Positions 32,879-47,640 of a stretch of DNA of 64,000 nt are shown here, one piece after another. Numbering within the stretch: position 1 is the stretch's first letter; each line of letters opens with the position of its first letter. Source of the DNA: Patagioenas fasciata (taxonomy: Eukaryota; Chordata; Aves; Columbiformes; Columbidae). The stretch is taken from positions 69,154,552 to 69,218,551 of the forward strand of contig NC_092524.1 of assembly GCF_037038585.1 (NCBI RefSeq), written 5' to 3'. The translations under genes and the position numbers were made by a program. Below the pieces are notes generated by a model. That model saw nothing but the letters and a program-made list of their open reading frames with translations, had not been told where the DNA came from and ran no database searches.

Positions 32879-33558
32879 TTTTTTTTTGGCCCTTTTTAAG
32901 TAGGAAAACGCTGCAAGGATGATCAAGAAATTCCCTTTTACACCCAAATCACCAGTTTGCACCCAAACCCCAACCTCAGCGGGGTTTGGCAAAGCCAAGA
33001 GAATGATTCACCAGGGGGCAAAACCAGGTTTTCCCATAGGGATGGGGCTCCAACACGCACCGGTGCGGGGTTTGCTTTCGGCCTGATAAATGTCTTTTGT
33101 CAACAGGTTTTTTCTGACTGTATCAAAAGGCTGTGGAAAGTGGTGCTCGGCCTCCACCGTACAGGAGTTAATTGGTTTTCTTTATGCTAATTGCAAGGGG
33201 AAGTGAAGAATGCCCTTAATTGGAGGGCAAATCAGCTGTGCAGAACGGGTTGGATTTACCAACACACAAAAATTCCCAGCTCTCACCCTTACCATAGCAA
33301 CAGGGAAACGCTTATCCAGCCAAAAAACCCACCCGGGATGCCCTCCCCGCTGAACAGACATCCCTACGGGGAAAATTAAGATATAAAGCGATATTTATTG
33401 GGGTTTAAAAGCCTCCTGGTTGGTTTTGCCTTGTGCTTAGGAGCGCTGATGGGTTAATGGGGTCTGATGGGACCTTGGCTGGAGGCGTCTTGTGTAAGAA
33501 CTGAAACTGAGCGATGGGGAGGATGGTTGGTCCATGGGGATGCCATTTCACCCCATTA

Positions 33559-33638
33559 TCTCCCATCCCGCTTCCCGGGGTGCCCTAAATCCGGCCATAA
33601 GGCCGGATTTAGGGCACCCCGGGAAGCGGGATGGGAGA
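33559..33638. repeat. Perfect palindrome: 38-bp arms, 4-base ATAA loop
   Basis: Arms at 33559-33596 and 33601-33638 are exact reverse complements, meeting at CCGGCC-ATAA-GGCCGG. The arms are GC-rich, so a transcript would form a very stable hairpin. No direct repeat flanks it, and it is not a terminal repeat of anything recognised. It could be a recent foldback duplication, a hairpin RNA source or an assembly artefact. Confidence 0.95.
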
Positions 33639-36600
33639 ACCAGGTCACCTTCCACACCACAAACCACAGGAACCGGGATGCAAAATGTTTCCAACCGCTG
33701 CATCCCCCAACATAATTCAAGTTTCCAGCCTCTGGTCGACCAGCAAAGATTGGGAGCATCGGCTTCATGTTGGGCAGTGAATTTTGGGGAGGCACCCAAG
33801 AGCGATTTAGAGAGTTTCTCCTCTTCCGAGCTTGAAACAGCCGGTTGTACGGCTCCCAAAAAAACACCCCGTGTGACTATGAAAATCATATTGAAACGAG
33901 CCGAAACTTTAATTAGGTCACATCCTTTACAAGCAGCTTGTGATCTGGCCATGCAAATCACAGTCTGCCTTCTCACGCTGGTGGAAACCTTGGCACTTTC
34001 GGCCGAGCCTTGTGCCGAAATTTGGGGTTGCTCCTGGGCTCGGTGGGTTATCTTCCTACGTCTGAACCGGTCGGTTGGTACGGGGGGATCGCAGCATCCC
34101 CCGGGTACAAAGAGCTTGTGAACCACATCCCACGGGCGCTACCGGCTCCACCGACCTTCCTGCTTTCGTTTTAGCTGCGGTTTATATTTAAGATGCATTT
34201 GAGAGATAAAAGAAGGGACGATATGTTGGGGGAACAGGGGAGATGGAGCATCCCGGTGCCTCTGCAGGGTCACGGGTGGGAAATGGGGGTTTGCCGGCAC
34301 CCTGTTCAACCAAACCTCCTTAAGCAACCTCAGCTGAGAAAGGAAAATAACTCTAATTTACAGCGCTGCGCGCTGAGGCTCTGGCTGGAAAATATGACGG
34401 CGGTTAATGAGGAAAGCACGCCGGTGTGATTTCCCTCCAACGCTGAACAGCTGGGGAACACATCAGGAAAACTCGGTATCGCTCCGGTTTGCTGTCAGAC
34501 AAACCCCTCCCGCGGGTGGATTTTGGGGTGTCAGCCCGGCCGTGCCCAAAACAAAGCTTCACCCCCACCGCCGTGGGGGTTTCGGCACAGACGATGCCAA
34601 AGTCACCCCGGTGCCGTCGTTCCCAGCGGAGCTTTGCCAAGGGGGCGAACGGGCACCGTCAGCCTCCCGACCGCGGGACGTGGGTCAATATTGACCTTCT
34701 GGTTAATCTACACCCGCCGGCGTCACGGGGATGTGGTTTATTGAGGAGCAGCGCGACTGCGGGTGCAGATGTTTGCTGTCTGGCTTTGCGGCACTGAGAT
34801 TTGACCCCCACCGATGCCTCCTTGCCGCGCACCCTTTTTTTGGGGAAAAACCCTGCGTTTTTACACAACGTACTGCCCAGGAGACTGAACCCATGCTGGG
34901 TGTAAAACCATGCGGAGAACTCGCCGCTGCCCTCCCCGTGGGATCCCTCGGGGGTTTCTCAGGCCCTCTGTAGCTCTCCCAGCCTCCAGCATCAATCACC
35001 TCCCCACTTCCAACTTTGCAGCCTCTGGAAAACGAAAGGAAAACCCTGTCCCAACCAGAAAACTGTGATCCAGCCCCCTGCGACCCTGCTGCACATGTGC
35101 CAAATATTTGCAGGCATACACACGCTTTTAGGTCTTGGTTTGGGAGGAGGAAGCAAGGCCATAGCTGTATTGCCTGGCAAGAGATTTCCTTCCAAAAAGT
35201 AAAAAACCACCCCAAACCCAAGTGTTATATATAATTCAGGCAGGCAACGCCCTGCAGAAGCTGTCGGGGCGGTCAGAGCTGGCTGGGAGAGCTCTGCAGA
35301 GGGGATATTTTGGGAAGATGAGGGATGCTGAGATGGCAGCGTTGCTCCCAAGGCTTCACACTTGCGTAAAGAAAGCACAGAAGCACCCAGATCCAGCCCC
35401 TGAGTCCCCCACAAACCCAGCAAGGCTGGTGTGTCTGCCCCAAAATCCCCAGGAGCCGTGGCAGAGCCCTTGTTCTGCCGTGACCCCCTCACAGCGTAAA
35501 GATGAAGCAAAAAAGGGGGTGCTGTGGCTTGAGAGCAAAGGTTTTGCTCTGGAGTTAAACACTGGATCATAAAAAGTGTCACTGGCCGTGGGTTTGGGGA
35601 ATTGGTGCAGGACGTGGTTGGGCTCTGGGGTCCCCGTTCACCAACGTCCCCATCTCCTCTGGCATCTGAACAAGTACCAGCTGCTCTGCAGACGTCCCAA
35701 GAAAGAGGGGTCCATTGAACACTAGCATTGATTAACCTTTGCAATTTATTTATAAATATATATATATAAAAACCTTTGCAATTTATATTGATATATTTGT
35801 GTGCATATATATTTTTTTTTTTCTTTCATTTACAGCGTGCAAAGGCAGAAATGAACATTTCTGGGGGCTCTCGTATTTGCGTGTTGTTGCCAGCAGGACA
35901 TTGTGTTGGGAGATGTGCACATAAAACCAGACGGACACCCATGGCCGGGAGCGGGTGCAGAAGGCGTCGTGTGTGTCCCCAGCGCGTCCCTGCTCAGCTG
36001 CCACCACCTTTAGATCTAACTCAGATCTACATTGAAAGGCATTTTGCATCCCCACCGTGCCCGACCGCAGCCCCACGTGCGCGCTGCAGCCCAGTGAAGC
36101 GCGTTGGATGTTGGCTCTGCTGCAGAAACATCATCCAGCTCTTTTGAACAAGAGCTCCAAGCTGACACAGCAGCTGGCGGGGAGAGCTGCCGGTCCTCCC
36201 GCTCCTCCTCGACTGCTGTGTCCCAGCAGCCGTTTGCTGGGGAGGAACGTGCAGCACCGATCCCACCAACGCCGGGGATGCCGAGACCCCACCAGCTGCT
36301 TCTCCTGAAATACGGACCCTGAGCCCACAAACGCGCCTGGTGCAGCATCCCCGTCCCGCACGGGCTTTGCCAGGACCAGCGATGCCAGCACAGCTGGAGT
36401 CTGCGTTTCCTCCTGTCTTCGTGAGGCAGCTTCATTTCTAGCATTAATTGCTTTCTTAATTACTATCGTCACCCTCCGCAGTGTCTCGTAGGGAGCGCTG
36501 AATGCCACGCTTGTTTGCGACGCTGGATTGCCTGTTGTTTTGGCTGGTTCTTCCCAACCCTGTTTATTTATTAGCCGGCATTACCTTGCGAGCCAACCGC

Positions 36601-37327
36601 ATTTAATATTTTTGTTCCAGTTGCCAAAGGTTTTATGGCCCGTGGAGAGGCTGAAATCACTGATGCGCCCCCACGGCGAGGCCGGGATGGAGCAGCCCCC
36701 ATCGACATCGCGAACCCAACGGGAACCAGGGAAGCAGCAACTTGGGCATCATTTTCCCCCCGTTCTGCTCGCAAAAGCCTTCCTGTTGGCACAGAACTGA
36801 CTCCAGACACGCTGTACATGCACATACATTCCTCAGCCATGCGATCAGACCGGAAAAGATCGCCCTCAGCCTCGGAACCGCAGCGGGAAGGAGGCCGGGG
36901 CAAAGCCGCACGTGAACCGACGCGGGAGCGCTGCCGCCTCCGGAAAAGCTGCAGTCAACACTTTGCTGTTTTAGGAGCTGCGGTGCTAAAAGAGGAACCG
37001 CTGAGGGACGCGCGGTTGGAAAGGCCTGGATGGGTGTGGGGGGGAAGTGCTTTTAGTTTGGCAAAATCCTCCTTCCTCTTGCAAATGTCTCTGCAGGACT
37101 TTGTGCATCTGCAAACCCGCCCGGGATCCCACACCACGAGCACCAGTAAGATGCCACCACACCAGTAAGACGCCACCACCCCACCAAGATGCCACCACGC
37201 TGGTGTATTCTGCAAGCCCAAACTTTACCTGTCACCTCTCCTGTCACTGACCACTGTGGCTGGGATGCGAAGCCAAAGGGTGGTTGAGAGCAGCATCACC
37301 CACCCGGTGTCGCTGCTCCAATGCAGG
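33639..37327. other. Gene-free interval, third part
   Basis: Mixed composition, with AT-rich islands and a (TA)n tract at about 35747-35770. Near 35739-35795 the short string CCTTTGCAATTTAT occurs twice around the TA tract. No gene recognised. Confidence 0.5.
37143..37205. repeat. Short imperfect minisatellite
   Basis: About three imperfect copies of an 18-20 bp unit of the type CCAGTAAGATGCCACCAC. Confidence 0.7.
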
Positions 37328-37752
37328 TGAGGCCAAACCTCAAATCCTGGAGTCAGTTTTGGGCCCCTCACACCAAGAAAGGCCTTGAGGTGCTGGAGTG
37401 AGTGGAGAGAAGGGAACGGAGCTGGTGAGGGGCTGGAGCACAAGTGTGATGGGAGCGGCTGAGGGACCTGGGGGGTTCACACAGGAGCTGAGGGGAGTCA
37501 GGGACACAAAGAAACAGCCTCAAGTGGCACCAGGGGAGGTGGAGGTTGGATCTGGGGAACAATTTCTTCCCCAAAGGGCTGTGGGGCATTGGAACAAGCT
37601 GCCCAGGGCAGTGCTGGAGTCACCAGCCCTGGAGGGTTGGACAGATGGACATGAGGTTCTCAGGGATGTGGTGTAGTGCCTGAGATAGGTTATAGTTGGA
37701 CTCGATCATCTTGAGGGTCTTTTCTAACCAAAACGAATCTGTGATTCTATAA
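37328..37752 (+). mobile_element. CR1 LINE 3' end
   Basis: Begins in reversed-complement partner sequence of 29431-29950 (CAAACCTCAAATCCTGGAGT) and ends in GAATCTGTGATTCTATAA. Same subfamily, opposite strand. Confidence 0.9.
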
Positions 37753-40700
37753 GCACCGAGTGTCTCAGTGTGAGCACAGGCAGCTCTGCGCTTTGCTCTG
37801 AGCATCATCGGAGCAGGATGAGATACTGGTGGGACTGGGAGCTGTGGCAGGAGCGGTGCTGAGCCCCCATCTCCCCCCGGGCAGCGTGGGGTTTGTGCTA
37901 AAGCAGCTTTGCGTCCGAGCGGTGCCGTGTTCAGCACATCCCTCGCTGGTGCTGCACCAGCATTTGCATAATTTCAATTATGTTTCCAAAACAGGGAACA
38001 GGCTCTGACAACAACAACTCTGCAGCACCTTGAAAAAAATCAGAGAAGATGGAAAACCGTCGTCTCGGCCCTGATGCCCCTGCGAGCCCCTTCCACCGGC
38101 GGAAACTCAGAGGAGTCGTTGTGGTACGAGAAAGGATGCGGCAATCCAGGTTTTGCCATTGAAAACAGTGGAAATAAACCCATGTGAGGAAGACAGAGCC
38201 TTCCCCCTCGCGCTGCTCTGCCTCCCGTCCCCACCACCCTCCACCCATCCTTTCCCCATCTCGCGCCTCCTCCAGCACCATCCCAGCCACCAGAGCTTTT
38301 GCTTTCCCCATTTTCTCCTAAACCCAGAGGCAAAACAAACGCAGGGCTGACGGAACCAGCTGTGCCCCCCTCCCGCCTCCCCGTATCTGCCATTAGCATG
38401 TTGAGACATCGCTGCCTACGAGGAGGGCGCAACAGGATATTTATTCTTCATTAGTCACCTCACCCTCCCTATCTGTCATCTGCAAGCGCCCCGGCTTGAA
38501 CTGCAGGTTTGGGAACAGGCTGGTTGTGCCCACGCAGCCACGGCGCGGCTGTCCCGGAGCCTTCCCTGGTGCCACCGTGAGTGTTTTTGGCAACCTGGGG
38601 ATGCCGGGGAGTCGGTAGATGTTAAATACATCCCCAGATGCGATGCTTTAAATAGCACCTTCTTTTTTTTGAAGGCGGTCGCTGGGAGGTGGGTTGGAGC
38701 TCAGAGTGAGCCTGCTCGCCCTAAACCTCTCTGCGCTATGGGAAAAGCATTCCAGGTGCATTAAGCGATTCATTAGCAATCCAAGAGAGGAGGAAGCTGC
38801 GAGCTTCAGAGAGACATCCATTCATTAAACCCTCGAGTGTTGGGAAGCTCCAGTTTTCCCAAGAGCAGCCTGGTCTCTACATAATGCATCAAGTCGGCAA
38901 ACACCGGGCAGAACGAGTTAATGCACAGGTCCCGCTCGGATGCCAACGCTCCCGCGGCAACGTGATCAACCAGTTTCACTACTCGGAGCGTTTCTGGGAG
39001 GACCAGGAGCCAGAACACCTGGAAGAGGGGAAGGAGAAGATGTGCAGCCCCTTTTTTTGGTGACCATGAGCAAAAGCAAGCGGCATTGGAGCAAGGGGGC
39101 TCAGGCTGTGACCTCGGGTAAGGGAAACCCATGGGTGACTTCAAAGCTGCAGCTCATCCGCATAGATGCAGCCCCCTTCATCAATCATTAATAAGGACCA
39201 TGATGGAAAGAAAAGCTGGGAAGCTTTGATACCATGAGCATAACCTCATATCAAGGGGAAAAATGCAGGTGATTTCTTCATGAGGTATCAGCCAAACAGG
39301 TGAGGCAGGAGCTGAGATGCTGAGATTGCAGCTGCGGGGCTGCAGGCAGCATTACTTAGTGGAGAGCTTATCACAGCCTTGGTCTGCAATATTCCCATCC
39401 CTCACTACAGAGGGCCAGAAAGCTGCAGCAAACGTGGCCAGGAGCGGGTCGGGGGCACAAAGGTGCCTTTGCAGCCACAGGACACCGGCAGGAGCACCCC
39501 AGGGTGACAGCGGCCCCGGCTCACACACGCCACATGCTCAAGATGCTTGAGGCAAGGGCTGGAGGACTTTGAATTCATTAACTAGTCCAAGGTTGTAAGA
39601 TGAGCCGGGGCGAGATCCGGGGACAGCTCGTTGGCAGCGGCTCAATGTCTTCCACAATGCAGCGACTTTGAGAGCGGCCCTTGCTGAGCTTGGCTCCTTT
39701 TCCAGCCAGCAGGTGCTGGGGAAGTTTGTTCCAAACCTTTGTATCGGGCAGCAAGAAGAAATCCAGCGCTCCAGGGGCGCCCGTCCCGCTGCTGCCCCTC
39801 GTCGCCCCCTTAAAGGCTTTTATTTTCAGCGCTGATGTGAAAACCAGCCCAGTCATTGCAGCCAAAACAACCCTTTAGATCAAAAATATGAGTACATACG
39901 TGGTAAGTCAGATATAATTCGAACATTTAAACACGATGCAATTTGAACACTCAGACGCGCTTTGGAGGGAAAGGTAGAGCCAAATCACTGCTTGCTCACA
40001 AAAGCTTCCAGCCCCACGGTGCGAGACGGGCGCTGGGTTTGGTTACGGTTAAAGCAGCGGATTGAAAGGCACAAGGACGCCATAGGAAAAGCTTCCCGAA
40101 GAGCTGGGTCGGTTCCAGCCTAATCCAGCCCCCGTGGGGAAAGGGCGTTCTGGCAGATGTTACGCTAATGGGATAACCGCACCTCGCTCCGCTGGCGGGC
40201 GGCCCTGAAAGTGAACAGCCCCCCGCTTTCAAAGGGAAAAGGCAGAAAGCTCCTCGGGGCAAAAATAGCAAATATTAACAGCACGAGGACTACGCAGCCC
40301 CGCGTTCCGTGCTTGCAGAGTGCAAAGTCTCCTGAGGCAGCGCGCCAAGCAAACGCTGCTCCCAGTGAGAAGAGTGAGAAGCTGTCGGCGCCGGGACCGC
40401 TCTCAGATCCACCTCGAAGCAAACCCATCGATCTCCCACCCTTCGTGTAACGAGTTTGTTCTTCGAATATCAGCTTCAAATGAGCGCCAGAAGTATTTCG
40501 GGGCTGGTGTCGGCCCTGCACGCTTTCCTCCGCTCCGCTCCACCTCCAGCAGTGGCAATGGAGGCAGGGACCACCCGCCCCATTCCGCCTTTTCTGATGG
40601 ACCCTCATGGACAAGAATTGGACACAGGAACAACAGAAACTTTTCAAATAGCCCTAGTTAAGGCTGGGAAGACGCCGCCCTTGCTGCAGCCAGCCCGCCC

Positions 40701-41370
40701 GCCCCATCTGTCCTGCTCCCCGTCACAGAACAGCATGAGCGCCTCGAGGTCTTTGACTTTTACCCCCATAAAATGCAAAGTGAGTGCGCTCCCCTAAAAC
40801 AGCCAACCCCCCATCAGCACACAACGCGGCGTTTCGCTGCAGCTTTCCCCAGGTTTTAATCTCCTGCAACGATAAAAGAGAAAACCTCCCCTCCCTTGGA
40901 ATGAGACTTGGGGATGAAGCCGGCACCTGGCACAGGCAGCATCACCCCCGTTACATTTGGAACAAGGAATCCATTCTGGGCACTGCCACTGCAACAGGTT
41001 CAGGAGCTCAGCTCGTTATCCACACCTCAGCTTTCTTCTCTTCTCTTTTTACCCTCCGAGTGAGTTTTCACCACATCTGAAGGGCGGCTGGGGCACAAGG
41101 GGACCTGCCCTGACCCAGGACCTGCTGGCCGCTCCCCCTCCAGGTTACACTCAGCGTTATCAATTTTCAAGCATTACCAATTTCTACTTCTCACGAGACA
41201 GACACCCATAAAATCCTGATTCCTTTTTTTCTAACTAACACTGTCCTAAGAGATACGACTAAATAAACCCATAACGGGGTGAAGCACATCCTCTGGAAGG
41301 CAAAACGCTTCTCTTGAGGCGAAGCGAGGGCTTGAGGCTGTTAAACCGCTGCGAGACTGAGGCCGGAGAG
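37753..41370. other. Gene-free interval, fourth part
   Basis: Unique sequence on both strands with no CR1. Open frames such as 40165-40647 (minus) have no recognisable motif. A small cluster of AT-core homeobox-type sites occurs near 38390-38450 and 38755-38790, which is weak evidence of regulatory use. Confidence 0.45.
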
Positions 41371-41379
41371 CTCAGCAGA

Positions 41380-42355
41380 TGACTCACATCTTCACTTCTT
41401 TTTTTTTCCCCTCCTCTGTTTTTTAAGGAGGCCAGAGATACCTGTTCTTAAGCAAGAGGAGCAACTTCCTGGATCGCACGTCGCAGACCCGTTTTGCTGC
41501 CTATAAAAAGGCGCCTTTGCCACCGGCTCCCGGGGCCGAGCACTCGGGCTCTGACTCACTCGTCGCCCCACGGAACCCACGGCAGGGCTAAAATTACACT
41601 GCTCCGCGTTTTGAAAGCGAGATGGATCGCGGTGCTCACGTCACCCACCTCAGCCCGAAGTCTTGAAAGCGTCTGCTTAGACGTAATTTTGAGACTTAAA
41701 GACTTGAGTGGCGTCGGTGGCGAAGTCGAGCTTAAGATGACAGAGAGGAACAGAGTTTATGGGTGGAGGTGGCACAAACTCACCGACAGCCCCTTACGCT
41801 TCCCCACGAGGTGAGGGGAAAGGGCTTTGTTTCCAGACAGCGCTAAATCCCAAATGATTTCAGATTCCACGTACCAAACCCTTTGGGCTGGACAGATATC
41901 AGAAACAACTCCAAGATAAAAGCACAGCCGGGCGTTAGCGGGAGGTCTGAGTCATGGTACCCGCACCAAGGCGGCTTCACCCTCCAGAGCAAGTTCTCCG
42001 CTCCCGGCGGTTGCTTCTCCCATTCCCAACAACACAAGAAATAACGCTCAGGTCCACCAGCGAAGCAACCGGTTATCCCAGATCTTGCAGGCGACTGTTT
42101 TGGTGACGCGACTGATTTTCTTGTTTTAAAGCGAGGGACACTGCTTTGCGAGGACTCTTGTATGAGCAGGGTTAATTTCCAGTTAGGGACGGCGGGTTTT
42201 CTTTCCAAACCCTGTCCACGAGGCCTGTGACCGTGGCAGAAATCCCTGCAGGAGCGTGAGTCACGGCGCGGTTCAGGGAGGGAGTCACGCTAACTCCTGC
42301 TGGAACAAAGGTCCGATTTAAACCGATAAGTGCTGACACTCTGAAAAATGACTCA
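41380..42355. promoter_or_regulatory. Candidate enhancer: five perfect AP-1 sites
   Basis: TGASTCA heptamers occur at 41380-41386, 41552-41558, 41948-41954, 42257-42263 and 42349-42355. About 0.1 would be expected by chance in this length. A TATA-like CTATAAAAAGGCG at 41501-41513 lies about 40 bp before the second site, so the region could also hold a promoter. The nearest genes are ARF6 (3' end about 0.9 kb away) and VCPKMT. Confidence 0.45.
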
Positions 42356-43234
42356 GTACTACAATGAAAAGAGACACGAGTTTACTCTTCTGGAGCCTTG
42401 TCTCCAAACTCCCAAGTAGTTTAATTAAGTCAGAGTAAGTTCATTTACACAGCCACACCCTTAACTGACGTTCAGGTAGACAGAGCCTGGCCTAAATACC
42501 CCGGACTAAAAAGGTTTTTGTGGAGGACTGCAGGACCCACCACCCTGGTACCCCCACCTGTGTAAAGAACATTCCTGAAAGCTCCACAACAAGGTGATGG
42601 TTCCTCACAGCCTCACACCCATGGGTGCTGGGAGCTGCTCCAAACCTCCGCTGTCCCCTGTGTCACCAAAGCCACCACCCCAGCCGCCCCACAGCGGGAA
42701 CTGGGGCCGGAACGGGCGCTGCGAGGCGGCTGCTTCTCCGGGAGGCTGTGGGACAGCAGCTGCCGCAGGACCCGCAGCCCCGCACGCCCCCGGCCCTGCT
42801 GCACCTGGCCCAGTCCTTCCATCCGCTCCTGCGTCCTGCTCAGGCACCAAATTCACATCCACCAACAACCCTGTTCACTCCTCAAGCCTTTTGTCCATCG
42901 CTGCTTTTACTCTTCCCTTTCCAAGTGACTTCCGTGGTGACGCGCGGCACCGTCCTGTGCAGCGATGGTCCCTCCGTGCCCGCTCACGGAGCCCATCGCC
43001 TCCCCAGGCAACATAAACTTGACACTAAAGTTTGCTCAAGGTTGGTAACTGCAAGTGGGAAGAATTAAAGTATCATCCTTTCCACTTATAAAAATAGTCG
43101 CTAATCTGAGTCTCCGAGGAATTACAGACAGGCTTTCAAAACTGTGCGATACAGAACAGAGACCTCTTTATGTCACAGAGTGCTCCATATTGCCCCTTTC
43201 TGTTTCTCTCGTAATTAAATATAAGTAACATACC

Positions 43235-46136
43235 AGGAGAGCTCCGCTGTATAATTGCTTTATTTTCTGCTTATTAGTTCTTTACCAACACTACAGCCAT
43301 ATTGAGAACACAAAATTCCTGTTTACTTTAGTCAGGGAGATCACAGTCTACAAACTCATTCACTTATCGGACACGATTAACGCCATTCAAAACTTACTCC
43401 ATAAATTCACATGAACACAAATCGATGCACTTAAAACTCCAGATTAGATTGTGAATCATAGGATTTCTTACAGATTTGCCCCTGTATCCTGCAGGCTGTG
43501 TCAACAGCTTGACAGCCACTCCTTCGTGGTGAGGTTCAGCTACAACCTATAAAGGACATGTGGAAAGTGAAACCTTTTCTCTTTTGTTCAGTAGCAATGG
43601 CCATTTATTCGTGAAGTCTCTGCCACATGTTTCAGCCACTTTTTTCTCCCCTTCCCACCCACCTCCCCCCCAAAAAAAACCTTAAAAAAAAAATTCAGAA
43701 GCGTAATCAGTTTCCTTTCACCTACAAAAACAGAATAACAAAGTTACTAAGGAAATACAAAATTGTGTATTCAACTTAACGCAAAGTCTGCCCCAGCACT
43801 TGAAAACACAGTAAATCAACTCAGACGAAAAATTAAGTTATTGAAGTTTTCGTGTTGACTGAGAATAGATTTAAGAAAGTTCAAGAACCATTAATAGAGC
43901 TTCAAGTTTTCCAGTTTAGGCATTTACTTTGTGCTTGGCTATTTTATTTATGCTCCAGAAGAAAACAGTAACCATATTCTTGTGTTTTTAGTCTTTATAC
44001 CACCACACTGTTTGTTCAGTTACATCAACAGAAAATGAAAAAAAAAAAAGCTAGAAAATAGAGCAATGATATTCCAGTGGCAAAAAGCCTTGAGTGAAAA
44101 AAGGAACCAAAAATATCTTACCTCTTCTTTAGAGCTGAGATTTAAGTTAATTCTACATTACGCTTGTGAAGACTCAGTCAATGCTCTATCTTCTAGCACC
44201 AAGAACCCATTCAGTCCCATTTGCAACCCACATAGAGATAAATCTTTCGGAACCATATTCTAAAAGAATTTTTAAGTAGTCCAAAGCATTTGATTTCAGT
44301 ATTTTTATCTTGCCATAAATCTTTGGTAAGAGCTCCATGTACAATGTCCTCAGCATGCGGAGTCAACACTGCAGAAATGTAGTGTAATGCCCCCAGTTTC
44401 ATGTAAAACTCATATAGCTGGAAAATAAATTTAAAGAAAGAAAAAAAAAAATAGCCATTTTCTTCTGGTTTTGTAGCATACATTCCTAGAATTCCCCAAT
44501 CAAGTTTAACTCCTTGAGGAAATCTGAAGTTAATCCTTAAGGCTGAATAAGAACCAGCTGCTTTAACGTTTTTCACACCCAGCACTAATACTTGAGTTTT
44601 TATAGTAATACTTGTTCTGGGTGGGTGGAGTTTTTAAGGGGTTCTTTTTGCCAGTCACATCTGCAAACTGCGATATGGCAAATGAGCTGCTTGCCCTTTA
44701 AGAACTAATTATGGAAGTTTACATTCATAGTCGTTTTCTCTCTCTCTCTCTCTCCCTCCTCCCCGCTCTGGTTACTCAATGGGCTTCAGCCATCCAACAT
44801 AGTTCCCTTCCCGCAGGACCACAGCAACAACCGAGAGAGACGGCAACTCCTCGGACGAGTTCAATCCAGTCTTGGAAAACTAAAGCAAAGAGTTATTTCC
44901 TCAAAATGGCCTTCAGTCAGATGTCTGAATTACCAAGCTCGGTTACAGCTTAGCACAGAACTCCCAATTTCTTCCTCCATGAGATGAATTTCAGAAAGAA
45001 TCTGAAATCTTTTTTAAGATTTAGATGCCTTAGACTGTCCTGAGACGGGAGCAACTCCTCTCCATCGCAAGACAGGCAAGTCAGTGCTAGATTTTCGCCT
45101 AAACATCCGTGATTTAAAGTAAAACTTGTTGCAATGCTTACACGTTATTGCTGCGTTGTCTGGAAGGAACCTATGGGATCGGAGACTGACACAAGTAGGA
45201 AAAACTGCAGCTAAAACGTCTTTAAAAGTTTGCAATGCAAGACAAAAACCGAACAGTATCTACCCGGGAACTATTACATCATTCCTGCCTTATTTGCTAT
45301 ATGGTTGCTATGTAGTATGGGGAACTTATTTGCATCCCTTCTCATGCATGATGTATGGTTCAGAACTTCACAGCTGACATTTCAAAGCGGTTCTTACATT
45401 ACCTGGCGATGGCTGCGCCTGAAATGCACTTTGAACATGTTACAATGGTATTCGCGCTGCCACCGCAGGCAAGAATTCGTTTCGTTATTAGTCTGAGATA
45501 TGAAGACAGACTGAGAGTCACTATTTAGTTACAGATTAGAACTTTTTCTTTTAAAAAAAAGTCCTTAATATAAAAAGACAGACTGCAGTTTGATTTTTAA
45601 GCAATAATTCTCAGTTTACTAGATGAAGTAGACCTACCAACATATTCTGCGTGAATGCAAAAAAGTAGCAATCTACAGCAAGTGATAGGAGGGAAAAAAA
45701 AAAATATATATATATAATCAAAAAAGTAGAACCAGAAAGCATACACTGAAAATGGTACCCCGCCCCCAACCATCCCCCAAAATAATCAAACCATCTTAAG
45801 GGCTATCGAGAGGAGAAAAAAACCCAAACAAACGAAAAAAGTTACTTAGCAAGTCTACAATGTGTCTTTCCCCTGTTTGCTGGAAGTCTGCCATAGCATC
45901 TAGTGCTTGTGTTCGTGTCACATTCGGAGATTAGAGCATCCTAACGCCAAGCAAGAAGAGTTAAAACAGGAATCCAGTCAAGTGTGCAGAAGGAAAGGGC
46001 GGTAACTGGAGAAAGATGATCATAATCCTATGGATGCTTTTGCTTTACTTTTCAGTAGAGAATCATTCTTCCGGAAAGCCATGTGGGTTATTTTTTTTTT
46101 CTTTAATTCTTTGTAGACTAAATAGTTATTCTCTCA
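43235..46136 (-). other. ARF6: ARF6 3' untranslated region (inferred extent)
   Basis: About 2.9 kb of AT-rich, repeat-poor sequence downstream of the ARF6 stop, sharply different from the GC-rich interval at lower coordinates. A reverse-strand AATAAA at 43259-43264 is the furthest good poly(A) signal before composition changes; others lie near 43600 and 43940. The length fits the long 3'UTR known for vertebrate ARF6. It contains a (CT)n tract (about 44734-44756) and an (AT)n tract (about 45704-45716). Minus-strand open frames inside it, such as 44211-44585, are not taken as genes. Confidence 0.6.
43259..43264 (-). promoter_or_regulatory. Possible distal ARF6 poly(A) signal
   Basis: TTTATT on the plus strand, AATAAA on the minus. 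Chosen because it lies at the border between the AT-rich presumed 3'UTR and unrelated sequence. Confidence 0.45.

Positions 46137-47640
<1,504 letters not shown>

Noticed and set aside
44211-44585. 124-codon minus-strand frame in the ARF6 3'UTR
   Set aside because: AT-rich chance frame inside a presumed untranslated region; no conserved domain recognised.
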